A stretch of DNA of 64,000 nt from positions 1 to 64,000 of the forward strand of contig NZ_JAUHPX010000007.1 of the NCBI RefSeq assembly GCF_030418305.1. Direction: 5' to 3'. This stretch comes from Demequina lignilytica. Lineage in GTDB: Bacteria > Actinomycetota > Actinomycetes > Actinomycetales > Demequinaceae. The translations under genes and the position numbers were made by a program. The notes below the pieces were generated by a model. It had not been told where the DNA came from and did no database searches. It saw only the letters and a program-made list of their open reading frames with translations. Of this stretch, positions 1 to 8,775 are shown piece after piece; the stretch's first letter is position 1, and each line of letters starts with the position of its first letter.

Positions 1-21
1 GCGCCTGCCGTCCAGGCCTCG

Positions 22-53
22 CGGGGCCCGGCACCGTGCGGTGCCGGGCCCCT
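22..53. terminator. Strong hairpin, probable terminator at the window edge
   Basis: A 14-bp perfect stem (23-36 with 39-52) is followed by tcgtcgtc rather than a T-run, as is common in high-GC actinobacteria. It lies between whatever is transcribed from the left of the window and the leftward DUF4386 gene, so it could stop transcription from both sides. No gene is visible in bases 1-77. Confidence 0.6.
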
Positions 54-77
54 CGTCGTCGGGTGGACGATGCGCGG

Positions 78-770
78 TCACGCCGCGGCGGCGACCGCCG
101 TCTTCTCCGGAGCGCCGGTCCGGGCGGGCAGGCGCAGGCCGCGGACGATGAGCGTGATCGCGAGCGAGATCTCCCACAGGAAGATCGGGATCGCGGCGAG
201 CGACCGTGCCGTGGTGACCTCGTCCGCCAGCCCGAACATGACGGTGAGGTTCGACGCCGTCACCAGCGCGGAGCCGACCACGCCGAGCACCGGGATCCAG
301 CGCGGCACGGCGCGCAGGCGCCACAGGACCACCGCGAGCACCACCGTGTGCACGCCGACCACCAGCCCCGCGCCGACCAGGAAGGTGGCGGAGTAGAGCT
401 CGCGCAGCGCGACCCCCGCGCCGCCGTCGGCGAGGCCGGCGTCGCGCAGGCTCACGAGCGCGGCCACCGAGGCGGCGCCGACCACGATCACGGCCGCCTC
501 GAGGACGCGCAGCACCAGGTATGCGGGGCCGCCGAGCGGTGCGTGCGCGCGCAGGAGCGGGAGGAGGCACAGCGCGGTGCCGACGACGGCGACCGCGAGC
601 ACGATGTCGAGCAGCGCGCCGAGCAGCTGCGGCCCGCCCCCGTCGGAGCCCGCGAGCCAGGCGTCGTCGGCGACCATCGGTCCGTAGAGGATCACGGCGG
701 CGACCGACGTGAGGTGGGTGAGCAGGTAGAAGGCGCCGGCGAGGGCGGCGGTGCGGCGAGGGCGAGACAT
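78..770 (-). CDS. DUF4386-type integral membrane protein
   Basis: This 230-residue protein is almost entirely hydrophobic, with about six membrane helices and an N-terminal segment typical of the DUF4386 family (RTAALAGAFYLLTHLTSV). The function of the family is unknown. The ATG at 770 follows a GA-rich stretch. It is transcribed divergently from the TetR gene at 863, and the 90-bp gap holds two copies of a palindromic operator. It is therefore the likely repression target of that regulator. The family assignment is from sequence character; the regulation is inferred. Confidence 0.8.
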   Translation of the reverse strand: MSRPRRTAALAGAFYLLTHLTSVAAVILYGPMVADDAWLAGSDGGGPQLLGALLDIVLAVAVVGTALCLLPLLRAHAPLGGPAYLVLRVLEAAVIVVGAASVAALVSLRDAGLADGGAGVALRELYSATFLVGAGLVVGVHTVVLAVVLWRLRAVPRWIPVLGVVGSALVTASNLTVMFGLADEVTTARSLAAIPIFLWEISLAITLIVRGLRLPARTGAPEKTAVAAAA

Positions 771-792
771 CGAGGGCTCCGATCGGACACGA

Positions 793-844
793 GGTGTACG
801 GTGTACACCTTCGAGCCACGACTGTAGGGTGTATGGCGTACACC
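793..844. promoter_or_regulatory. Tandem palindromic operators for the divergent TetR/DUF4386 pair
   Basis: Two near-identical 17-bp inverted repeats occur here: GGTGTACGGTGTACACC at 793-809 (perfect 7-3-7 dyad) and GGTGTATGGCGTACACC at 828-844 (one mismatch between arms). Their start-to-start distance is 35 bp. They fill the gap between the DUF4386 start (770) and the TetR start (863). This is the classic arrangement for a TetR repressor controlling itself and a divergent membrane protein. Confidence 0.8.
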
Positions 845-862
845 GTCAAGAGCGGAGGATCG

Positions 863-1582
863 ATGGCGACCACGGCCACCGGAGGCGCGCGCACTCCGCT
901 GTCGCGGGCACGCGTGCTCGACGAGGCGATCGGGTATGCCGACACCCACGGGCTCGACGCCCTGAGCATGCGGACGCTCGCCGAGCTGCTCGACGTGGTG
1001 CCCATGGCGCTCTACAAGCACGTGCGGTCCAAGGAGGCGCTGATCGACGGCATGGTCGAGACGGTGCTCGCGACCCTTCCGGCCGCCGATCTCGCCGGGG
1101 TCGGGCCGGAGAGCTGGCGCGCGGTCGCGCGGTCGCGCATCCTCGCCGCCCGCTCCGCCCTCCAGCGGCATCCGTGGATGTGGAGGGCGCTCGAGACGCG
1201 CGCGGCGCCGACGCCGGCGATGCTCGACCACATGGAGGCGATGATCCAGATCCTGCGGCGCGGCGGGCTGGGACCGGTTCTGACCCATCACGCGATGCAC
1301 GCGCTGGGCGGCCGGATCTGGGGCTTCACCCCCGAGGTGGCGTCGTCGGGTCCGGCTCCCGCGGATCCCGCGGAGATCGCCGCGGCGATGGCGGCGATGC
1401 GCGAGCGCTGGCCCGGCGTCCTCGAGTCGGCGATGTCGGCCCGGCACGAGGCGGGGAGCGCCGTCGGGCCGGGCTGCGACGACGACGCGGAGTTCGCGTT
1501 CGCCCTCGACCTGCTCCTCGAGGGTGTCGAGTCGCGCCACTTCGCGGGGTGGCCCTCCCCGGCGCGGGCCACGTCCCACTAG
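863..1582 (+). CDS. TetR/AcrR-family transcriptional repressor
   Basis: The N-terminus carries a TetR-type helix-turn-helix (residues about 20-60, with MRTLAELLDVVPMALYKHV as the recognition region). The roughly 170-residue C-terminal part resembles the TetR_C ligand-binding domain. The start at 863 is chosen because a GGAGG sequence lies 4 bp upstream. An upstream in-frame ATG (794) would read through both operators. The gene probably represses itself and the divergent DUF4386 gene. The ligand cannot be told from the sequence. Confidence 0.87.
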   Translation: MATTATGGARTPLSRARVLDEAIGYADTHGLDALSMRTLAELLDVVPMALYKHVRSKEALIDGMVETVLATLPAADLAGVGPESWRAVARSRILAARSALQRHPWMWRALETRAAPTPAMLDHMEAMIQILRRGGLGPVLTHHAMHALGGRIWGFTPEVASSGPAPADPAEIAAAMAAMRERWPGVLESAMSARHEAGSAVGPGCDDDAEFAFALDLLLEGVESRHFAGWPSPARATSH

Positions 1583-1591
1583 GCTGGCGCC

Positions 1592-2197
1592 GTGACCACC
1601 GATCCTCGCTTCGCGCGGAGCGCCGACGCCCTGGCCCGAGCGGTGCTCGAGCTCGCCGCGGAGACCCCGATCGAGGACATCGCGGTCACCGACATCGCGC
1701 GCCGCGCCGGCGTGACCCGCGCGACCTTCTACAACCACGCCAACGGACCCGAGGAGCTCCTCGCCCGGGTGCTCGGCGCGGAGCTCGACCAGGTGCGCCA
1801 GGAGTTCCTCGACTCGGTGAGCTCGCACCTCGACGACGTGGAGGGCGCCTGGCGCGAGACCGCCGGGCTGCTCATGGATCACATCGACTCGCACGCGGAC
1901 GTCTACCGGACCGGGCTCTCCCAGACCGAGGCGGGGCGCGGCTCGATGCTCGCGCTGCTGCTCGCGAACCACATCGAGGGCACGCTCGAGCGGTACCGCC
2001 AGGTGATCGGCGCCCCTGAGCCGAAGGACGACGCGGAGCGCGCCCGCGCGCGCATCGCGGCCGCCTACCTGAGCCACGGCGTGGTCGGCGGCTACCGCGC
2101 CTTCCTCACCGGACCCGAGCCCCGCGACCGGGACCTCGCGCTCGACGTGATCGTCGGCGCCACCCCGCGCGAGTGGTTCGCCACCCCGACGCCCTGA
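1592..2197 (+). CDS. TetR/AcrR-family transcriptional regulator
   Basis: This 201-residue protein starts with GTG only 9 bp after the preceding TetR gene. Residues about 8-55 form a TetR helix-turn-helix (VTDIARRAGVTRATFYNH). The rest is a helical ligand domain unlike that of its neighbour. It probably shares a transcript with the upstream regulator and could act on the old yellow enzyme that follows at 2296. No separate palindrome was found in the 98-bp gap before that gene, so the target is a guess. Confidence 0.85.
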   Translation: MTTDPRFARSADALARAVLELAAETPIEDIAVTDIARRAGVTRATFYNHANGPEELLARVLGAELDQVRQEFLDSVSSHLDDVEGAWRETAGLLMDHIDSHADVYRTGLSQTEAGRGSMLALLLANHIEGTLERYRQVIGAPEPKDDAERARARIAAAYLSHGVVGGYRAFLTGPEPRDRDLALDVIVGATPREWFATPTP

Positions 2198-2295
2198 GGA
2201 CCGCGCCCGGCCGAGGAATCGACCGGGACGTCCGCGCGTTCTGATCGACCTGAGGCCCCCGACGCCGGGGTCCGCACCCGAGCCCGAGGAGATCC

Positions 2296-3402
2296 ATGCC
2301 GTCCGCATTGTTCAGCCCGATCGACCTGCGCGGTGCGACCGCACGCAACCGGCTCTGGGTCAGCCCCCTGTGCCAGTACTCGTGCGAGCACCAGGACGGC
2401 GTGCCGGACGACTGGCACCTGGTCCACCTGGGGTCCTTCGCGCGCGGCGGGGCCGGCCTGGTCATGAGCGAGGCGACGGCGGTGACGGCCGACGGGCGCA
2501 TCTCTCCGTGGGACACCGGGATCTGGAACGACGAGCAGCGCGACGCCTGGGCGCGCATCGTCGCCTTCATCCACGGCCAGGGGGCGCTCGCGGCGATCCA
2601 GCTCGCCCACGCCGGCCGCAAGGCCTCGACCTACCGCGAGTGGAGCGGCACCGGCAGCGTGCCCGCCGCGGAGGGCGGCTGGACCACCGTCGCGCCGTCC
2701 GCCATCGCGTTCCCCGGCTACGAGCCACCCGTGGCCCTCACGGACGAGCAGATCCTCGAGGTGGTCGACGCCTTCGGCGCGGCCGCGCGACGCTCGCTCG
2801 ACGCCGGCTTCGACGTCCTCGAGGTGCATGCCGCGCACGGCTACCTGCTCCACCAGTTCCTCTCGCCCCTCAGCAACACCCGCGACGACCGCTGGGGAGG
2901 CGCGCTCGTGGGGCGCGCCCGCCTGCTGCTGCACGTGGTGCGTCGCGTCCGCGAGGTCGCCGGCCCGAGCGTGCCGGTGCTGGTGCGCATCTCCGCCACC
3001 GACTGGAAGGAGCCCGAGGGCTGGACGCTCGACGACTCGGTGACGGTCGCGCGATGGCTGCGCGAGGCGGGCGCCGACCTGGTCGACACCTCGACGGGCG
3101 GCCTCGTGCCCGCCGAGATCCCGGTCGGGCCCGGCTACCAGGTGCCGCACGCGGCCGCCGTGCGTGACCGCGGCGGGATCGCCGCTGCGGCCGTCGGGCT
3201 GATCGTCGACGCCCGCCAGGCCGACGAGCTGGTTGCATCGGGGCGCGCCGACGCGGTCTTCGCGGGACGCGAGTTCATGCGTGATCCGCACTTCCCGCTG
3301 CGGGCGGCGCACGAGCTCGGGGAGACCCTCGACTACTGGCCGCCGCAGTACACGCGCGCCGGGTTCCGCTCCCGGCCGGAGGTCACCAGCGCCGAGGACT
3401 GA
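2296..3402 (+). CDS. NADH:flavin oxidoreductase, old yellow enzyme family (YqjM type)
   Basis: This is a 368-residue FMN-dependent TIM-barrel ene-reductase. The class is shown by PLCQYS near residue 26, where YqjM has its redox-tuning Cys26 and Tyr28, by QLAHAGRK for FMN/substrate binding, and by the C-terminal phosphate-binding region ADAVFAGREFMRDP. Members reduce activated C=C bonds in enones, nitro compounds and other electrophiles using NADPH. The ATG has GAGGAGA 4-10 bp upstream. The neighbouring TetR genes suggest control by a toxic electrophile (inference). Confidence 0.92.
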   Translation: MPSALFSPIDLRGATARNRLWVSPLCQYSCEHQDGVPDDWHLVHLGSFARGGAGLVMSEATAVTADGRISPWDTGIWNDEQRDAWARIVAFIHGQGALAAIQLAHAGRKASTYREWSGTGSVPAAEGGWTTVAPSAIAFPGYEPPVALTDEQILEVVDAFGAAARRSLDAGFDVLEVHAAHGYLLHQFLSPLSNTRDDRWGGALVGRARLLLHVVRRVREVAGPSVPVLVRISATDWKEPEGWTLDDSVTVARWLREAGADLVDTSTGGLVPAEIPVGPGYQVPHAAAVRDRGGIAAAAVGLIVDARQADELVASGRADAVFAGREFMRDPHFPLRAAHELGETLDYWPPQYTRAGFRSRPEVTSAED

Positions 3403-3511
3403 GCTCGCGTTCGGCGGGGCGCGTGCCGCGCGTGGGGCTCGCGCGGCGGACGTGCCGACGACCGCTGCCGGGGGCCTCATACTTGAGCCACCGGACCCGA
3501 GGAAGTGACCC

Positions 3512-5506
3512 GTGCCCCGTCCTGTCGGCGCCTCCCGCGACTACCTGCCCGGCCTCGACGGCCTGCGCGCGGTCGCGGTGGTGGCCGTGCTCGCGTACCA
3601 CCTGGGCGCGCCGTGGCTGCCGGGCGGGCTCCTCGGCGTCGGCGTCTTCTTCACGCTGTCCGGCTTCCTCATCACCAGCCTGCTGCTGACCGCGGTCGAG
3701 CGCCACGGACGGATCGACCTCAAGGACTTCTGGCTGCGTCGCGCGCGCCGGCTCCTGCCCGCCCTCGCCGCGATGCTCGCGGCCGTGCTCGTGGCGACCG
3801 CACTCGTCTACCCCGACGACCTCCCGCGGGAGCTGCGGGAGTCGCTCGCGGCCGTGCTCTATGTCAACAACTGGACCGACATCGTCCAGGGAGACTCCTA
3901 CTTCGACCGCTTCTCTCCCCCGGCGCCGCTCGACCACCTGTGGTCCCTGGCGGTCGAGGAGCAGTTCTACCTGCTCTGGCCGCCGCTGCTGATCGGCATC
4001 CTCGCGCTCGTCCGCGGCCACCGGAAGGCCGCCGCGGCGATCACCGCGCTGCTCGCCGCCGGCAGCTTCTGGCTGATGGCGACCCTCGCCACGCCGGGCT
4101 TCGACAACACGCGCGCGTACGAGGGCACGGACACCCGCGCCGGGGGCCTGCTGGTCGGCGCCGTCCTCGCGCTGGCCTGGACGCGGCGCCGGGTCGATCC
4201 CGGTGGGCCCGCGCCCCGCCTCCTCACGCCGCTCGGGATCGTCGGCCTCGCCGCGATGGTGACGCTGATGGCGACCATGGACGACTACGCGATCGCCCTG
4301 TACCGCTGGGGATTCGTCGCGCTGTCGCTCGCGACGCTCGCCGTGGTGGCCTCCGTCGCGCACCCGGCGACCGCGATGAGCCGCATCCTCGGCGCCGCGC
4401 CGCTGCGATGGATCGGAGAGCGCTCGTACGGGATCTACCTCTGGCACCTCCCGGTGATCGCCCTCCTCCCCTCCGGCTTCCTCGCGGAGCACCCGCTCCA
4501 TCGGAGCCTGGTCGCGCTCGCGATGACCGTCGCGATCGCCGCGCTCAGCTGGGCCATGGTCGAGGATCCGATCAGGCGCCACGGGCTGCGTCGCGCGCTT
4601 CTGCCGCGACGCTCGCGCCGGAGCGCCTCGCCAGCGCGCCGCCACGCCCCCGTCCTGCTGGGCGTCGCCGTGGTGATCGCGGTCGGCGCCGGGTCGATCG
4701 CGGGGGCGGCGACCGTCCACGACCGTCGAGCGGAGGCCGCCACCCTGCCGTCGGCCACCCCGTCGACCGTGGCCGCCTCGCCGACGCCCACCGCGGCGTC
4801 CACCCCGACGCCCACCCCGGCATCGTCGCCGTCCGCCACCCCCGCGCCGTCGCCGACCGCGACCCTGGTCGCCGGCATGACCTCCTGCGCCTCCGTGGTC
4901 CACGTGGGCGACTCGACGTCCGTCGGGCTCACGAGCGACCAGGTGCTCCCCGTCGAGGAGCAGATCGTCGCGCAGTACGAGCGCGTCGGCATCGAGGACG
5001 TCCGCACCGACATCTCGGGCGCACGTTCGATCGTCGAGCGCGTCAACGGCCAGCCGAACGCCCGCGAGGCCGTCGCCGCGCAGATCGACGCCGGGTACGA
5101 GGGGTGCTGGGTGATCGCGCAGGGCACCAACGAGGTCGCCAACCAGTACGTCGGCGGCGTCCACCCCCTCGACGAGCGCATCGACACCATCATGTCGACC
5201 ATCGGCACCGAGGAGCCGGTGCTGTGGCTCACGGTCACGACGCTGCGGACTCAGGGCCCGTACCGGGACGCCGAGATGAAGAAGTGGAACGCGGCCGTCG
5301 CCGACGCCTGCGACCGGTGGCCCAACATCCGCGTCTACGACTGGCGGTCCGAGGTGAAGGACGCCTGGTTCCTGTCCGACGGGATCCACTTCACCACCGC
5401 GGGGTACCGCGAGCGCGGCGCCCGCATCGCTGACGCCCTCGCGGTCGCCTTCCCTCGCGGCGGCCAGCCGTCGACCGGCTGCGTGGTCGGCTCGGCAGCG
5501 GGCTGA
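3512..5506 (+). CDS. Membrane acyltransferase (OafA/YrhL, acyl_transf_3) fused to an SGNH hydrolase domain
   Basis: This 664-residue protein has three parts. Residues 1-360 form a multi-span acyltransferase-3 domain (YLPGLDGLRAVAVVAVLAYH near the start). About 35 residues of Pro/Thr/Ser-rich linker follow. The C-terminal extracellular SGNH domain has the GDS block VVHVGDSTS and the distal catalytic pair DGIHFTTAGY. Such fusions O-acetylate cell-envelope polysaccharides: the membrane part passes acetyl groups out and the SGNH part transfers them. It starts with GTG and runs convergent to the next gene with an 11-bp gap. Confidence 0.9.
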   Translation: MPRPVGASRDYLPGLDGLRAVAVVAVLAYHLGAPWLPGGLLGVGVFFTLSGFLITSLLLTAVERHGRIDLKDFWLRRARRLLPALAAMLAAVLVATALVYPDDLPRELRESLAAVLYVNNWTDIVQGDSYFDRFSPPAPLDHLWSLAVEEQFYLLWPPLLIGILALVRGHRKAAAAITALLAAGSFWLMATLATPGFDNTRAYEGTDTRAGGLLVGAVLALAWTRRRVDPGGPAPRLLTPLGIVGLAAMVTLMATMDDYAIALYRWGFVALSLATLAVVASVAHPATAMSRILGAAPLRWIGERSYGIYLWHLPVIALLPSGFLAEHPLHRSLVALAMTVAIAALSWAMVEDPIRRHGLRRALLPRRSRRSASPARRHAPVLLGVAVVIAVGAGSIAGAATVHDRRAEAATLPSATPSTVAASPTPTAASTPTPTPASSPSATPAPSPTATLVAGMTSCASVVHVGDSTSVGLTSDQVLPVEEQIVAQYERVGIEDVRTDISGARSIVERVNGQPNAREAVAAQIDAGYEGCWVIAQGTNEVANQYVGGVHPLDERIDTIMSTIGTEEPVLWLTVTTLRTQGPYRDAEMKKWNAAVADACDRWPNIRVYDWRSEVKDAWFLSDGIHFTTAGYRERGARIADALAVAFPRGGQPSTGCVVGSAAG

Positions 5507-5517
5507 GACGCCGCCCC

Positions 5518-6267
5518 TCAGGCGCGGACGGCGGCCCGCCGCAGCAGCAGGAACGCAAGCCCGCCGAGGAGGGCAGTGACCGGCAGCGTCCACGCGACGA
5601 GCGCGGCGACCGACGTGCCGCCGAGGAGCTCCCCCACCGTCCCCCAAGCATCGGCCCAGGTGATCAGGAAGACCGCGCCGACGATCGCCGCCGCGAGGGC
5701 GAGCAGGAGCGTCACCAGGCCCGTCGCGCGCCACCGGAGGAAGATCGCGCCCGCGACCGCGCCGAAGAACAGCATGAGCAGCATCAGCCCCACGAAGGAC
5801 CACATCACCACCCACAGCGGCGCGTCGTAGAGGAATGCCGGGGCGAAGAAGGCACCTCCCATCCCCCACCCTCCGGTGGCCCGCTCGACCGCCGCGAGCA
5901 CGGTGATGCCCGCGCCGTAGATCAGCGCCATGCCCCCGAAGTAGGCGGCCGTGCCAAGGAAGTAGTCGCGGCGGGTCTGCGACAGCCCGACCGCGAACCG
6001 GAAGGTCTGGTTCATGGCCTGCGCCGCGACGGCGATCATGTAGAAGATGATCCAGCTCACGCCGCCCGCGTAGCGGAACGCGTCGTCGTCGAGGCCGCCG
6101 CCCGACGACGCAGCCCATGCGATGATGCGCCAGATCGCGTAGGTGAGCGCGAACACGGCCGCGAGGATGAGCCACGGCAGCCCGAGCGTCGTGAACGGGT
6201 TCGCGGCGTGCACGCGCGCGCCGTTGAGGATGCGCCGGCCCGGCGCGACGGGAGCGATGGCGGTCAT
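5518..6267 (-). CDS. ABC transporter permease, ABC-2-like, of a YtrA-controlled operon
   Basis: The 249 residues are mostly hydrophobic, with six predicted membrane helices and no extracytoplasmic domain. It is the last gene of a leftward operon. Its start overlaps the stop of the ATPase gene by 4 bp (ATGA), so translation is probably coupled. It should form the channel part of the exporter whose ATPase is at 6264-7151. The substrate is unknown. Related GntR-ABC operons respond to cell-wall-active antibiotics or envelope stress (family knowledge). Confidence 0.75.
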   Translation of the reverse strand: MTAIAPVAPGRRILNGARVHAANPFTTLGLPWLILAAVFALTYAIWRIIAWAASSGGGLDDDAFRYAGGVSWIIFYMIAVAAQAMNQTFRFAVGLSQTRRDYFLGTAAYFGGMALIYGAGITVLAAVERATGGWGMGGAFFAPAFLYDAPLWVVMWSFVGLMLLMLFFGAVAGAIFLRWRATGLVTLLLALAAAIVGAVFLITWADAWGTVGELLGGTSVAALVAWTLPVTALLGGLAFLLLRRAAVRA

Positions 6268-7151
6268 GAGGGGTCCTTCCTTCCGCGTGCACCGCCCGTG
6301 CGGGCGACCACCAGCTCCTGCAGCGAGACCGGCGCGAGCTCCAGGCCCGCGGCCGTCGCGGCGGCGCGCGCCGCATGATCGACATCGGCGACCGTGGCCG
6401 AGGAGATTCCGCCGATGCGGTCCCGCCGGAGGACGTCGCGGCCCGAGACGAACGCGTCGACGTCCTGGGCACGGCCCACGACGGTGACCGCGGTTCCCCG
6501 CAGGGCGTCCGCCTCGGCGTCGATCACGATCCTGCCCTCGTCGATCACGACCACGCGATCGAGCAGGGGTGACGCCTCATCGATCAGGTGCGTCGACATC
6601 ACGACCGTGCGAGGGTGCTCGGCGAGGTCCGCCAGCAGCGCGTCGTAGAACACCTGGCGGGCGACGGCGTCGAGCCCGGCGTAGGGCTCGTCGAACAGCG
6701 TGAGCTCGGCGCGCGAGGCGAGTCCGACGATCGCGCCGACGGCCGATCGCTGGCCGCGGGACATCTTCTTGACGCGGCGGCCGAGAGGGACGCGCAGATC
6801 GTCGGCCAGGCGGATCGCGTAGTCCTGATCCCAGTGCGCGTAGCTCCAGGAGGCGGCCCTCAGCACGTGGTGACCGCGGACGTTGTCGGGGTACGACTGC
6901 GACTCCTTGACCAGGCAGGTGCGCCCCAGCACCCGGGGGTTCTCGAGCGAGCGCTCGCCGAACAGCCGCGCCTCGCCCGAGGTGGCGAACTCCTGTCCCG
7001 TGAGGAGCTGGAGCAGCGTGGTCTTGCCGGCGCCGTTGCGGCCGAGCAGGCCGTACACGCTGCCCTCCTCGACCCGGAGCGTGACGTCCTCGACCGCGTG
7101 CACGTCGCCGTACCGGCGGGTGAGACCCTCGGTCTCGATGATGGCGGTCAT
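6264..7151 (-). CDS. ABC transporter ATP-binding protein
   Basis: This 295-residue ATPase has Walker A GRNGAGKTT near residue 40, the signature MSRGQRSAVGAI, Walker B LTLFDEPYAGLD and the H-loop STHL. A C-terminal extension of about 80 residues replaces the second half of longer ATPases. The ATG at 7151 overlaps the stop of the GntR gene, so the three genes GntR-ATPase-permease form one unit. Members of this group export peptides or protect the envelope. The exact cargo is not evident. Confidence 0.88.
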   Translation of the reverse strand: MTAIIETEGLTRRYGDVHAVEDVTLRVEEGSVYGLLGRNGAGKTTLLQLLTGQEFATSGEARLFGERSLENPRVLGRTCLVKESQSYPDNVRGHHVLRAASWSYAHWDQDYAIRLADDLRVPLGRRVKKMSRGQRSAVGAIVGLASRAELTLFDEPYAGLDAVARQVFYDALLADLAEHPRTVVMSTHLIDEASPLLDRVVVIDEGRIVIDAEADALRGTAVTVVGRAQDVDAFVSGRDVLRRDRIGGISSATVADVDHAARAAATAAGLELAPVSLQELVVARTGGARGRKDPS

Positions 7152-7510
7152 GCGTCCGCCTCCTTCCTGATCATCTCCGCGAGCTGGGCGGAGTCGAGTC
7201 CCAGGGCGGCGGCCTGCTCGAGCAGCGGCCTGACGTACGTGTCCCGGAACGCCTCGCGACGCTCGCTGACGAGCCGGTCGCGGGCACCCGCGGCGACGAA
7301 CATCCCGATGCCCCGCCGCTTGTAGAGCACCCCCGCGTCGACCAGCAGGGTGACCCCTTTGAGCGCGGTCGCCGGGTTGATGCGGTGGAACGCCGCGAGC
7401 TCGTTGATCGAGGGCACCTGGGTCTCCTCGGGCATCGAGCCGTCGATGATCCGGGCCTCCAGCGTGGAGGCGATCTGCTGGAAGATCGGCCGCCCGTCGT
7501 CCACGCCCAC
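7148..7510 (-). CDS. GntR-family regulator, YtrA subfamily
   Basis: This 120-residue protein starts with GTG. It has the winged helix-turn-helix of GntR proteins (IFQQIASTLEARIIDGSMPE through INPATALKGVTLLVDAGV) and only the short helical tail of the YtrA subgroup, which lacks a large effector domain. YtrA proteins nearly always repress a downstream ABC transporter, which fits here because the ATPase gene overlaps it by 4 bp. A perfect palindrome starts 14 bp upstream of the start codon. Confidence 0.9.
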   Translation of the reverse strand: MGVDDGRPIFQQIASTLEARIIDGSMPEETQVPSINELAAFHRINPATALKGVTLLVDAGVLYKRRGIGMFVAAGARDRLVSERREAFRDTYVRPLLEQAAALGLDSAQLAEMIRKEADA

Positions 7511-7524
7511 CTCCGGTCACCTGG

Positions 7525-7548
7525 TTGGTTAGTTCACTAACTAACCAA
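7525..7548. promoter_or_regulatory. Perfect palindromic operator upstream of the GntR-ABC operon
   Basis: The 10-bp arms TTGGTTAGTT and AACTAACCAA are separated by CACT. The site is AT-rich in a very GC-rich region, lies 14 bp before the GTG of the GntR gene, and probably overlaps the promoter. Autorepression is the standard mode for YtrA regulators. Confidence 0.8.
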
Positions 7549-7626
7549 TCATGTGCGGACCCGGCTGTCAAGCGGACGCCTCACCGGTCGCACCCGGTGC
7601 CAGCGCACCCGGTTAGAGTGGACCGC

Positions 7627-8247
7627 ATGAGCGACACCCCCCTCGTCTGGATCGACTGCGAGATGACGGGGCTCGACGTCGGCACCGACGCCCTGATCGA
7701 GGTCGCATGCCTGGTCACCGACGCCGAGCTCAACGTGCTCGGCGACGGCGTCTCCGTGGTGATCGCGCCCTCGCCCGAGGCCGTCGCCGGCATGAGCGAC
7801 TTCGTGCGCGAGATGCACGTCACGTCGGGCCTGCTGCCCGAGCTCGAGCACGGCACCACCATGGCGGACGCCCAGGAGCGCGTGCTCGCCTACATCCGCG
7901 CGCACGTCCCGACCGCGGGCAAGGCGCACCTGGCGGGCAACACCGTCGGCATGGACCGGCTCTTCCTCGAGCGGGACATGCCCGAGCTGATCGGCCACCT
8001 GCACTATCGCGTGGTCGACGTGAGCTCCCTCAAGGAGCTGGTCCGCCGCTGGTACCCGCGCGTGTTCTTCAACGCCCCGGCGAAGACCGGAGGTCACCGC
8101 GCGCTCGGCGACATCCGCGACTCGATCACCGAGCTCCGCTACTACCGCGAGACGGTGCTGGTCCCGCTGCCGGGCCCCGACTCGGACCAGGCGAAGGCCG
8201 CCGCGGCATCCGTCACCGGGTCGGAGGCGTCCTCCGTCGACGCGTAG
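7627..8247 (+). CDS. orn: Oligoribonuclease
   Basis: This 206-residue DEDDh exonuclease degrades 2-5-nt RNA fragments and pGpG to mononucleotides. The acidic residues are visible in WIDCEMTGLD at the start and in GHRALGDIRDSI near residue 160. The length matches the family (about 180-215 residues), with a short Ala/Ser-rich tail that varies between species. The ATG at 7627 is the family start; in-frame upstream sequence is non-homologous. It is single-copy and housekeeping in actinobacteria, often next to tRNA-His as here. Confidence 0.95.
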   Translation: MSDTPLVWIDCEMTGLDVGTDALIEVACLVTDAELNVLGDGVSVVIAPSPEAVAGMSDFVREMHVTSGLLPELEHGTTMADAQERVLAYIRAHVPTAGKAHLAGNTVGMDRLFLERDMPELIGHLHYRVVDVSSLKELVRRWYPRVFFNAPAKTGGHRALGDIRDSITELRYYRETVLVPLPGPDSDQAKAAAASVTGSEASSVDA

Positions 8248-8290
8248 GTCCGCTACACTACTTCTGGTCCGCGCGTGAGCGGGGACGATG

Positions 8291-8363
8291 GTGGCTATAG
8301 CTCAGTTGGTAGAGCATCGCGTTGTGGTCGCGAGGGCCGCGGGTTCAAGTCCCGTTAGCCACC
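8291..8363 (+). tRNA. tRNA-His (GTG anticodon)
   Basis: Acceptor arms GTGGCTA and TAGCCAC pair. The anticodon loop reads TTGTGGT with GTG, and the T-loop is TTCAAGT. The G at 8290 would be the extra G-1 required by histidyl-tRNA synthetase, opposite the C discriminator. CCA is not encoded. Confidence 0.95.
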
Positions 8364-8371
8364 CGGATGCG

Positions 8372-8401
8372 AAGGCCCCGGCTCGATCGAGCCGGGGCCT
8401 T
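8372..8401. terminator. Terminator hairpin after tRNA-His
   Basis: A perfect 30-bp inverted repeat (AAGGCCCCGGCTCGA and its complement) starts 9 bp after the tRNA and ends in TTCGTCG. It also lies just downstream of the leftward GlsB-like gene, so it is probably bidirectional. Confidence 0.85.
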
Positions 8402-8418
8402 CGTCGTGTCCGCGGGAG

Positions 8419-8679
8419 TCAGCGCTTCTTCGAGAAGATCGCTCCCCAGATGCCGATCAGGATCGCCGCGGCGGCGATGCTCATGAACAGCTGGATCCAG
8501 TTGATGCCGGCGGTGTCCTCCCGGTTCAGCACCGTGTACCAGAGCCAATGGCCGATGGCCGCGCCACCTATCCCCAACAGGATCGTGACGATGATCCCGA
8601 AGTTCTGCCGGCCTCGCACGAAGATGCGCGCGAGCACCCCGATCAGCAGTCCTCCGAGGATGGTCCACAACCAATCCAT
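8419..8679 (-). CDS. GlsB/YeaQ/YmgE family small membrane protein
   Basis: The 86 residues contain three membrane helices with the glycine-rich pattern of this family (WTILGGLLIGVLARIF, then ILLGIGGAAIGHWL). Members are associated with general stress response in many bacteria; the biochemical role is unknown. It is convergent with tRNA-His and shares its terminator. The ATG at 8679 has a GGGAGAGGGAGG-like purine run upstream. Confidence 0.85.
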   Translation of the reverse strand: MDWLWTILGGLLIGVLARIFVRGRQNFGIIVTILLGIGGAAIGHWLWYTVLNREDTAGINWIQLFMSIAAAAILIGIWGAIFSKKR

Positions 8680-8775
8680 GCCTGCCTCCCTCTCCCTTGG
8701 CGCCGGACGGGCGCCGGCTCTCGCACACTATCCTTGAGTGCGCGCCGCCGCTCGGCGGCGCCGGAGGAGGTTTCG

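Noticed and set aside
4741-4870. DNA-level tandem repeat in the acyltransferase gene
   Set aside because: It is a Pro/Thr/Ser-rich linker of the encoded protein with irregular units, a normal feature between membrane and SGNH domains.
3383-6472. Long minus-strand frame across the acyltransferase gene (about 1030 codons)
   Set aside because: The product is Arg/Gly/Ala/Pro-rich low-complexity sequence. It runs opposite a well-supported acyltransferase-SGNH gene.
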